DNA of 64,000 bases from Tetracentron sinense (lineage: Eukaryota; Streptophyta; Magnoliopsida; Trochodendrales; Trochodendraceae): NCBI GenBank assembly GCA_015143295.1, contig CM026574.1, positions 14,572,938 to 14,636,937 of the forward strand, read 5' to 3'. The notes under the pieces are model-generated. The model had not been told where the DNA came from, searched no databases, and saw nothing but the letters and a program-made list of their open reading frames with translations. Below, piece after piece: positions 22,401 to 34,400 of this stretch (the stretch's first letter is position 1; each line of letters begins with the position of its first letter). The position numbers were made by a program, and so were the translations under genes.

Positions 22401-25400
22401 CATCTTCAAAGTTCTCCATATAGTTTCTATCATTATTAGGTTACTTGTAAGCAACTATCAGGTAGAGAATACACCATAACTCACTGTGCGCCATACCTTG
22501 ATTGATCAATGAAAGCAAGCATCGCACATTCAGATTCGAAAGGTTTCTTGGCTCTCAGACTTATAGAATATACTATGAGGGTCAAGAATATGGGTCTAAT
22601 GTTAGAGTCTGTTTTACCATTATTGTGGGGTTTGTCCGCCTGACTTTTCAGTCATTGTATATTGATCGTTCCACTGCAAATCACTTGGCCAGTGAATGAG
22701 AAATAAATGAGGAGCTATTATAATTGATTTTCTACTGTTGACACCTATACCCAATGGAACAAAGCACTACTTTATGGCACCTGTTATAATGACATTTCGT
22801 GTGCAATTTGCCACACAAATTCAAGACTCAGCATAATAAGTCACATATATCCAAAAATAATAAGCTAGAAAATTTCAAGCACAACAGGACTCACTACAGA
22901 TAAAAAGTCCTTTATAGTAGGAAACTAGGAATTAACACACCTAGCCAGATGCACAAGGCCCAATAACACGAGGTTTTTCTATTGGCTACATTTATTTTCC
23001 TGTGTGAACCAACATGATGCTTTGCGGCATGGTCTTTCTTTTCCTTCCCATGGATCATCACCCCTTTGGCGAATTTCTCAGCAATATTTGTTTTTTTATT
23101 CAAGGTTGGCTCTGGGATTGAGATTAATTTTTTTTTGATCGGTAAAAGATTACTATAGATATCAAGACGAAATAAAACAATACAAAGGTTCACAAAAAGA
23201 TATGAACCGGAAATATACAACTAAGGAAATGCAAAAAAACTAAGTGCTAGGCACTAGAGGATAGTATCGAGATAAGTCAAAAACCAATGAATCACTTCTC
23301 AAAGTCTTTCTTGATGGCACACCAATAACGAAGGAGCTACCACGTAAAAGGTAAACACTCTCCTTGGAAAGGGCTAATCCCTCAAAAACCCTTTTGTCCC
23401 TTTCTTTCCATACTCCATATAGCCCACACGATAGACCTAAGGGTGTCAATAGGTTGAATTCGGACCCAAAAACCCTCTTGTAAATGTGTTGGGCTAGACT
23501 GAGCCTATTCAAAAATCACAAAAACTACGGCCCATTAACACCCTTATATAGCCCCTTGCAACATAGCAAGTATTATTGAAGTAGGAGCCTCCTTCGGAAT
23601 CGATAACCAACCCGGTAAGGAGTCCCACAAGGACCAAGGAAAGATCCAAACGATCCTCAATTGGAAGATGAACTTTCTCCAAATAGCATAGGCAAAGGGG
23701 CAATATAACAGTAGGTGGTTCACTTCCTCCTCCGATCTTTGCCATATAAAGCATCGTTTGCTAACCTCCACCATCTGTTTTTCAGATGATCGCATGTGAG
23801 TAGCTTGTCTAAAGAGGCCAACCAAAGGAAGAAAGCTACCTTCGACGGAATACCTGGATTCCACACAGCCCAATACAGAAAATGCGAGTTAGGAGTGACC
23901 TGCAAGGATTGAACAAAGGATCTCATTGACAATTGACCTTTGGTCTCTCTAGACCATACTCGAAGATCTTCCTGCTGAGGGAAAGGGGTGATAGAAGTGA
24001 GATGATTCAACAAACGAAAATCGTCTACCTCCCAATCATTAATGTTTCGCCTAAATCTAGGAGACCACACAAAAGATGTTGCGACCTCTTCAAAGCAGGG
24101 GGCCACCACCAGATCCTTATCCAAAGATAACGACCAAAGATTTTCAAAGTTTACTTCAAGGGAAGCCTCACCACACCATACATCATCTCAAAAACTTACT
24201 TGTAATCCACAACCAATCCTAAATTTGACATTTTTGGAGATCTCCAATCTATTTTCAGGATGGCTTTCCCCAAATCCACCCCATAAGGACCTTTCACTTT
24301 TTTTTTTGCTTGGTAATGTGAAATTATGCATAAGAGAAAGAGAGTAAACAAGTACAGTGTACAATAAACTAGAAACTTGGAGTTTACCGAGAAGTAACCT
24401 CTAAGAATCCAGAGAAAATCCAAAAAAAGCCCCCTGTATGAAACACAATCACCCCAAAAAAGTACATCAAAAGACCCATCAAAGAGGACTAGGCAATCTA
24501 CACCGCACCTCTCACCCAAGAAGGTCCCTCAGGTCGAAGTCTGTCCGCCATATGGAGACAATTCTTATATCAGGTGCATAGTACCTTCCCAAGTATTTTT
24601 CACCAAATTTACCAACGATAACATTTCTCCACAAGCTCTCCCTTTCCTCGCCAAACCACCATAACCATTCACTAGAACGACCTTATTGAACTCCACAAGC
24701 GGGTGGATATTTAGACCTCCATCTACACTTTGGCAGGTAACTAAATTCCAATCAACCAAGTGATATTTTTCGATAACCACCTGCTCGTTCTATAAGAACT
24801 TCTTTTGCATCCTTTTCAACTTGGTTGAAATGGAAGTTGGGATGAACCCAAATAGGAGGTTGGCAAATAACCCGCCCTACACCCAAGACCAGCGGCCAAC
24901 TCCACCACATTCAGGAGTCTCCTATGCCATAAATGACACATTTGTCAAGATTGATCCTATGACCCGAAACTGCTTCAAAGCATCAAAATAGGCATATGAG
25001 GTATACTAATGGACTACTGGAAGCTTTGCAAAGAACTAATGTATCATTAGCGAATTGAAGGTGGGAAATTACAAGATGCTCGGCCCCAATAATAAATCCT
25101 AGCTTCTAGCACTATCCCCTCCATCCTAGAGAACATCCCGTTAAGGGCTACGCCGCCATGGTGACCAATATGAATAGAAACGGGGATAATTAGTCACCTT
25201 GGTGCAACCCCTAGAGCTTCGAAAATAACCCGCAGGACACCCATTAACCAAAATGGAGAACAAAGATGTTGTAGTACACAATCTCATCTAACTTTTCCAT
25301 TTAACGCCAAAACCCATTCTCCCCATGATATTTTCAAAAAGCTCTCAATTAACATGATAATAAGCCTTTTCTATATCAACCTTGTACAATAAGCCGGGGG

Positions 25401-28400
25401 TCTGTTCCTAATCCTTTCATCCACGTTCGCAATTATGATACCATCAAAAATTTGCTTTCCTCTCACAAATGCCCCTTGAGCGGGAGATATTAATGAACTC
25501 ATAACTAGACTGAGATGGGATGCCAAAAGTTTAGCTAGTTTTTTTATAGACTACCAACTAGATCGATAGGCCTAAAGTTATTTAGAGTTTGGGCACCTTC
25601 CTTTTTGGGAATAAGACCAATGAATGTGTTATAAGGGCTTTATCAAACTTTCACTCCACTTGGAATTCTTTGACCACTTTCACTAGGTCATACCCCACAA
25701 TATCCCAATACTTCGTGTAGAATTCAATGGACAAACCATCCGGCCCCGGTGCTTTGTCTCCATTCATTACCTTAATAACCGAGAGGATTTCCTCTACTTT
25801 AAAAGGTTTTCTTGAACTCTTTGTTCTTCCGACAACTGATCCAACTTTAATCCTATACTTTTGTTTATAGTCATGATTTTTATCATATTAATCTTTATAA
25901 ACTGAGACCGCTGCACCCTAATCTCCTCTTCACTCTCCTTCTATTCTTTACCACCTTCAAACTTGTTTTTGCATTAACCCTCGTGCGGTGACTAGCCATC
26001 TTATAGAAAAAGCGTATATTTTGATCCCCCTCCTTCAACCACTGGACTTGCGACTTTTGTTTCTAACTAATCTCCTCAAGCCCTCAACAGATGCTAGTAT
26101 TCCATTTCCAACTTTAGTTTTGTCGTCTCCCTGACCTCAACTTCTGTCTCCTCTCTCTTCTTCAAGTTTTTCTTCTCAATGTCTCCTAATATTCTTTTAA
26201 ATTTCTTAGGCACAACTAAAACCTCCTTGTTCAATTTGCTTTATTCTTGACTTCAAAGCTTTCTATTTTAAGCCAAAAAAAGTGCTTGCTAACCCCAAAA
26301 TTTTGACTCTCTTCAAACCTTCGCCACCTGATCCTCGAAATTAGGGTGTTCCAAACACATTCTCAAATTTAAACGGTTTTGACCATCACGACTCTGAACT
26401 GTTTCCAAACAGACTGATGATGATCAGAAATCGGTCTAGGCTTTGAGGAAGCCAAGACATTTGAGTACTTTGACTCACACTCACCTCAAAACATAAACCT
26501 ATCCAACCTACAAAGTATTGGGTTTACTTGCATGTTGGACCACGTAAATTCAGCCCATTTGAGTAGGCATTCGATCAAGTTGTGGCAGAATATGAAGTCT
26601 TCAAATATTCTCATCTTTGGTGTCATAGTACAGCCCACTAGTTTATCGTGAGTAAACCTCACACAATAGAAATCACCTCTTAAACACCAAGGACGCTCCA
26701 TTTGAAGCTTACATCTTCCAGCTCTCCCCAAATTTGAGGAATTGGCGCTTTCTTGTGGCCCATAGACTTCAGTGAACACCCAAAGGAAGCCGTCCGAATT
26801 TGAATGACAAAAAATTGAGAGAGAAAATGCTCCCACTTCAGGATCCATTACTTCTATCACCTCTATCCCATACTATGAGAGTATTGAGCACCTCTCAAAG
26901 TTCCCAAGGTAGGAGTCAAAACCAAATCCAAACAATTCGACTCCCAAATCTCCTTCACCACCCTATTGTCATTTTCTCCATTTTGGTATTCTATATGCAC
27001 AATATAGATGATTTCTTTGATTAAACCATCTGATGGACGTCGCTGTTTCTTATCTTCTTGACCCAGACCTCTAACATTCCAAACAATCAAACAAAAAGCC
27101 ATTACTAAACACCATGACCCTCCCAGGACCTTTCTTGGACTTCTCTTTGAAACTTGCCCCGCCGATTCCCATAGTTGACCTCCGTAGTCAGCTTCTTCAG
27201 TTCTCTTGACATTCTCTCGTTGCTAGTTTCACTCGCTTGCCACACACCTTGAGATGTCTGCATAGGTCTCCATTAAGTTTCCAAACTCTGAAAAAGAGTT
27301 ACCTCCTCTTCCTCATGTCTATCAAAAGACAACCCTAGAAACTTTCCGAATTCTTCTACCTACGTAGGACCCAATCAGAGACCTACTCTTGAACTCCAGC
27401 CGAATATGGAGAAACAAACAACTCTACTTCAGCCCTCTTAATATCAATTTGCTACAGTCTATAGACTTTAGTGACAACAAAGTGTTTTGTAGCAAGGCTT
27501 GATGAATCAGGTGTCCCGTTGGGTATAAATATGTCTGAAATATCTTGATGTAACCTTGAAATTGAGAACCTGGTTGAGTTTGACCCATAGTTCGAAAATT
27601 CGGCGAGCTACTTGAGTAACTCGGCCGAATTACTCGACTCGACTGAATTTCGACTCAAGTCACTTCAAAACTCGAAGGAGACACTATTTGGCGAGTTACT
27701 CAGGTCACTCGGTCGAGTTGAGTTTTTCAACTCGCCAGATTAGACCGAGTCATGGAAGGGTATTTTTGTCATTTTTCATTTGTTTAAAACCTACATTCGA
27801 ACGTTATACCGTCTTTGCATCATATTTTTTGGGGGCTGCAAAGTCAACTTACAATGGGTTCTGTTAAACTTGGTTTTTAAGTTTGAGGTTGCAAAATCAG
27901 CTTACTTTGAGTTCTTTTAACCTAGTGGTTCAATCTTGAATAAAATGCTAAAAAATTAGTAATTGCCTAATTGATACATACGTATATATTCCGAGTTGGA
28001 TCGAGTTGAATTTTTTCGAGTTACTCAACCCGACTAACTTTCGAGTCGAGTCGAGTTTTCAGGTTTTTGAACCATGATTTGACTAATGGGAACCTGTTTG
28101 AGTTTGACCAATGCCCCTCCGGATTCTGTTTTCAAGGATCTAAATGATTAATGCTTGGTAGAATCACAGTTATCATGAAAATATGACTCAAAGAGTTTGT
28201 CTATCACATGATGATCTGTAGGTTTTTTTTGTTGATTGCAAGCAAATTTAAAGACTATAGACTGAACTTTATATAGTGCAGGGAGGCACATAGCCAACTA
28301 GAAAATGTTGAACTTGGTTGATCGGAAAGTGGGTTGGTCAATGACTAGAAAGCGACTCTTTCTCTCATAGAATTGTGTGAAATCTAGGAATTCCCTGTAA

Positions 28401-31400
28401 GGTATCTCTTTTCCTATGGAATGCGACTTTGAATAAAATTCTCACTTGTGATCACTTAAAATCTAGAGGTTGGAGGCTGGAAAACATTTGTTTCTTGTGC
28501 CTTCATGCCGAAGAGACCATGAACTACTTGCTTTTACATTGCCCTATGGTGGGGAAGGTTTGGAGATACTTTCTATCTCGAGTAGGGGGGTGGATTGGGT
28601 CTTTCTTTTGTCCTTTCGGGGGGTGGATTGGGTCTTTCTTTCGTCCTTTCACAGCTTCTTATTCTGCTGGTTTTGGTGAGTGAGGATAGAGCGCGGAAGG
28701 CACTTTGGGCAGTTCTTCTGGGGGCCATCTCATGGGCTATCTGGAATGAATGCAACAAGAGAGCTTTCGAGAACTCTCATTCTCCCATTACCCGCATATA
28801 CTCACACACAAGTTCATTGGTCTTAACATGGGCAAGTCTATGTCAGGAGGAAGCAGATTTGAGAGCCATCCTGGGTACCACATAGGATCATTATGCTTTT
28901 TGTTTCCCCCTCTTGCTTGGTTTGTATATTTTTGTCATTTTTGGGTTTACAATCTTGTAAACTCTCTATGTAGTTCTATTTGATTAATACATGTCTTATT
29001 GATCAAAAAAAAAAAAAAAAAGACTAGAAAGCGACTCATTTGATTTCAACATGGCCTTATTGGGGTGAATAATGGTGACATGTAACAACATTAATTAGAC
29101 TAGTTTGATATCCTTAGAGATAATTGTTGGCGATATGAAAAGAGAGGGTCATCTCATGCTAGTTGGGGTCTGATGTTTATATGGAATCAATTTGAACCTG
29201 CATTTTATCATTTCCCGCCAAATATGAGCTTCAGAAAACAAAAAAAATCCACATTTTTGTTTTAACAATGGCATTTTTGTGCCTGGAGAGGTTCGTCTAG
29301 CCTCTTCTTTTCATCCGTCTATGATGGGCCATGGGCTCAAATCTGCAAATTTGTGATTATTTGAAGACTTTAGGGGGATCAACTGGTTAAGACTTAAGCC
29401 TCTCCAATTTAGGGTTATCTATCCAGGTATTGCATAATGTTATATTCTGCTAGAATGAGTTGATGGGGATCGTTCCCAACTTGAAATGCTGCTGTTTGGT
29501 TCAAGTAATTGGAATTTCCCTAGCATATCATTTTCTAGTTAATCGGTATGTTAATGTTTGTAACTGAGCTCTCCATCATGTGTTGTGGCCTTCACTTGTT
29601 AGCTTGCGTGCTAGATTGTTGATGAACTTGAAAGAAAGGAAACTTATGCTGCAGAGTTTTGTTCTGTTTGCTGAATCAGGGGGTTCTTAATCTAATTTAT
29701 AATGATAAGTCTCGGTTGGTGCAGTTGGCTAGCATCCCGGGTTTGCTCCCTATGGTTGTGTGTTCAACTCCCACTCCTCGACTTACCTTGGTGTCCGTAG
29801 GGAAAATTCTGAGTGGGTCGGTGCGGACACTTGAAGGTACTAGTCCTTGCCTTGAAGGTTTTGGAATACCCTCCGTTACCAAAAAAAGTCTCGATATACT
29901 TAGATGGAATAGAGTCATAGACACAGTGATCAAAGGCTACTTTAATTTTATTTGGGCTCTCTTTTTCTTTTATTAATAGAAGTGAGCTGTAGATTTTTCA
30001 TTGTTATGATGGACGAGTAGAACACCCAATATGTGAATGTACGTGGATATGGTTCTTTATCTGGCATTTCTGTTCTCTTTACTTGTTTCACTGTTGCAGG
30101 AATATTTCTTTTATGGATGTTTTTATTTTCAGAAAGTTTTCCTCTAGTGGTTACCTTCTACTGGGTGCACTAAATATAATATATATCAAAACTGCAACAA
30201 GTATACAAATCTAAGTTGACAAACTTGTATTGATTCTATTATTCTTCATAATGCTAGAAACCACATATTCATATTCTCTTTTCATTTTATAGTATCCTGG
30301 TTAATTCCATAGTTTTCGAGTTCTATTTGGTTTTTGGAATTTGCTTGTCTATTGTGTTTATGCCTTATTTCTTTTACAATATGGATACTCGACTTAGTCA
30401 ATGATCATTATTATGTTTTGCCTAATGTCCTGTACAGCACTTTAATCTATCTATTTCTCACATCTACGAATGTGTAGCTCATCTCTCTTTTATCAACTCA
30501 GGGCTGACGAGGAACCTGTTGATCCAAAGAAGTATCTTGAGGATTCTTGCAAGCCAAAGTGTGTGAAATCCTTACTTGACTATCAGGTACTTCATAGCAT
30601 AATGAATATTGAAATGTTATGCATATTTGGATGTTCTTCTTGCTACTATCCTTCATATGCCGGCATATGTGGGTTACATCATATATGGGTTTGGTCTTAG
30701 AGTGGATGAGAGCTTATTGTTATGTCTTTTTGGACTGTGGGAAAACGTCCAGTGGGTCATAAGCACCCATATCACTAGGTCTCTCATGGTACCATAATAC
30801 ATTATGTTTGACTTGAGCAACCAAAAGGATATTGCTTACCTCACACAATCACATACTGTGCGGTGTGCACTGAGGGATCAACAATGTTGAACCTGCAATA
30901 CCTTTTGACATGGTTCTTCATAATCTACCGAGTTTGGCTTCATTTGTATTTCATATAAAGTGTACACATTGAAATTTGTTGAGCTAGTGTGATACTCTGG
31001 TCAAATGCTAAGTGGTTTATGGGCTTATGAACATTTAGTAACATACTGTACTAAAAGTGAAAATGATAAAGAGAAAAATGGATGCAAAACCCTATAGTAT
31101 GGTTGAGGTAGTGATTCAGGATTTTCTCTCCATGTCTATGCACTCCAAACTATTCCCAAGAAACTAAGATTATATTAGAAATAAGAGATGGTAATTATTT
31201 ATTGGATCCCTCTTTCCAAATCCCCCAACAGACTGCACACGGTAACTTTGCAATTCCCATAGGATGTTTCGCCTACTACTGAACACCCCTTCCGTCCAGC
31301 CAAAGACAATGTCATCAACCCCACCCAAGAAACCCTAAGTAAGGATAGAAAGAAGCTCCATACCACCCAGGCCCTCGAGCAATGAACAAGTCGGGTATTC

Positions 31401-34400
31401 ACATCTTCTACATCAGAATCATCATTCCTTCCTTAAGGTGATCTAGTTTCAGTTGGTTACAAAAATCAGTTCTCCACTTTTGTTTCTCATGTCATTCCTA
31501 TATGTGATCACTAATGGCAGAGTATGATTGAGCCGTTTCACTTCCATTTCTCATGCTTTTTTTGTACTTATTTCTTCTCTACATGATAGCTATTTGGTGG
31601 GTACAATTAATTCATCCGGTTCTAACTAGCATTACTGTATTGTAACCAAATAAATGCAATAGTAACTACTACGTGTTGATTAATAACTAGCAACTACTAA
31701 AAGTAATAACATGCAATTCGTCATCATCATCAATGCCTTATGCCAAATACTTTGGGTTGGCATCATTTTGAATCTAGTTCCATCATTCCTTTTTATTAAA
31801 AGGCATCACTTCAGTCAAACCATGTTTTATCAAATCTTTCTTCGTTATCTCCATATATGTTATTTTTGGCTATCCTCATGCTTTTAATTTTCAACTTTCA
31901 CCAATTTACTCTCTTTGGAGCTGTTTTTTTTCATGGTAATTCATAGCCTCATAGGCCATATATATATATAAAGAAGCAAAAACCACAGATACAACCAGAA
32001 ACTGCTAGGGGATCACAAGATCGTGAATCCAGAGGCTAGGGGAACAAAACACTGAGTGAAAAAAATAAAACAGAAAAAAACTGGAAACATCACACTGAGC
32101 TACCACGATAGTAGCATCAGGGAAGAATCAGAATAAGCAAGAAGCCGAAAGCCATGTCCTGCCAATATGGTCACCCTAAGTCAGAAAGCACCTCAACCTT
32201 GAGGTCCCTTGCTGAGCACCAATCCAGTATACGACTGCAAATCCCCGCACAAAACCTATGGGGAGAGGAGGCTGCATGGTTTCCTCTCCTTCCAAATCGA
32301 TTAAGGGATCGTGCCCGGTAAGAGTAGCCACAACTCAGAAAGAGGAGTCTCCAACCTCATCGATAGCGAGCATGATAAGAAGCCCTGAAGGGAAACCGGG
32401 AAGACCCAAGCAACACCCATGCACAAAAGGAAATGATTCCATACCTTTGTCGCGAAAAGACAGTGCAACAATAGATGATCTCTTGACTCCTCCGCCACAC
32501 AATATATGAAACAACAGTTACTCATCCTCTACCTTCTATTTTTTAGATGATCACAAGTGACGACCTTGTCTAGGGATGCCAACCAAAGGAAGAAGGATAC
32601 CTTTTAATGGAACACCAGGGTTTCAAATAACCCTAAATGGAAAGGGATTGGGGAGAAGCCCCACACTACGAGAACAAAGGATCTCATTGAGAACTGATCC
32701 TTGCTGTCTAGATACTGAACATGCCTATCCCTAATGTGAGGATAAATGACTACCCTCTCAAGAATGCCCTCTAAACCTTGCTAGCACATCTAACCATAGT
32801 AACAAAGTTCTCGAATAATTTCCGAATTGTACCCGAACTATTCATTTTTTAAGGGGTAACGTTTAAAAAAGCTTCTTTTTCCCGAATTGATGAATAATTT
32901 CCGAACTAACGAATTATTCGCGAATAATCCCCGAACGAACGAATTATTCAGAACTTATTCCGAAAGAAGATTTATCACAAATTATTTGTTCATGCTTATT
33001 CGGAATTCTAAAATAAGAATGAGAGTAAAATAGACTTTCTATTAGTAATAAAATTATTATTAAGAACCTGAGACTTATTTCACACTGATAAATCTCCATT
33101 TGATTGAAGTCGCCAACTGATAGAAGAAGGAGAAAACTTACTCGAGTAGGTTATTTTAGGGTTTCGATTACATTCGATTGAATTGAGAGAAAAAAGATGA
33201 TTTTGCACGTTGGTTAGTCTGTTGAATTTCGACCAAACTGAGAGAAAATATGATTTGTGCTATTTATTACAAGTTATTTATATATTTTGTTAAATAACTA
33301 TGTTATGCCAGATAAATACTCATATATTGCTTTTCTGATTTTGTCTATTAAGATTATTATTTTTTCCGTTTTTATACATTTTTGAATTGCTTATGTAATC
33401 TGATTTGCATATACAAACATGTAATCTAGATTATTCTTTTCTCTTAAATTACATAATGCTTAAGCCCTATTTTTTCTTGAGTCTGTGGTTTACATATTGC
33501 TTGTTTTTTAAGAATTAAGATAAGTTTCTAACATAGTAAGAGATATCAATACATCCAGATTGGTAGATGGATTAGTTGATATCATGTTCTTATTTTTTAT
33601 AATAATTAATTTTTATTTTTCCAGACTTATCCCCAAACTTATCCCGAATTTGCCGATTTTTTCTCTTTTTTTTTTCTAACTTAACCCCTGCTGAATAATT
33701 CCCCGAATCCGAACTTTGTTACTATGCATCTAACTCTCAGTTGTTGATGGAGTCCAATCAAGCACACTGTCGTGCCACTCACCAACTCAAAATTGGACGC
33801 CACCGAGGCGTCCTTGTCTAAGGCTAGATTGTATTTGACCCCAAATTCTATTCCCAAGGAGGACAAGCCCCACCATAAATCATCCCAAAATTTCACCTCC
33901 GTCCCACATCCCACATGGTTCGTAGACTGACAGGACTGTTATTGGTCTTTGTTGAATGTGTCCAAACCAGTTAAGTTAATTCTCCTTTATTTTATCAAAA
34001 TTGGAGCGACTCCTTGATTCTATGGAATGCACTCATTTAAGATCTTATCTTTCCTTGCCTTCTGCACTCATCAATCTAGTGCGAGGGGAGGGTTTTATTG
34101 TCTCTGTATTATTCTTAGTGTAGTTTCTGCTTTGTGCCTTAGGGATTCATAATTTGTGAATCTCTGTTTCTATTTATATAAATTGTTTTTACCGATCAAA
34201 AAAAATAATTCTATGTATATTTTTTTATCGCTGGATAATTTATGTAGTATTACATATGCATGTTTACACACAATGACACAAACACATGTATATATATATA
34301 TATCCTATTATAATGCGAGAGGCATGCGTAGATGATTTTTTCGAAATTTCCAAATTAGCCTTATGTAAAAACAAAACATTGATTTAATGTTTTACTTTAA

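Larger units (their letters stand above)
23126..27110 (-). mobile_element. Nearly complete dead LINE (L1-type ORF2), - strand
   Basis: Reading from 27102 downward: an endonuclease start (FCLIVWNVRGLGQ), the endonuclease piece WCLRGDFYCVRFTHDK near 26690, and a reverse-transcriptase motif near 25200 (RGLHQGD, a stop, then LSPFLFILV). A GGLNIHPL..FNKVVLVN segment follows at 24565-24780, then the zinc-binding region (VWNPGIPSKVAFFLWLASLD..LLTCDHLKNR) at 23730-24124. The 3' end is a poly(A) (T9 on the + strand near 23133) preceded by a gatcggtaa-type tail. Many stops and frameshifts, so inactive. It lies antisense in QCR6 intron 2. ORF1 was not recognised. Confidence 0.85.

Noticed and set aside
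29715-29790. tRNA gene
   Set aside because: Only A- and B-box-like motifs. It cannot be folded as a full tRNA and ends in an A run with a target duplication, so it is a SINE.
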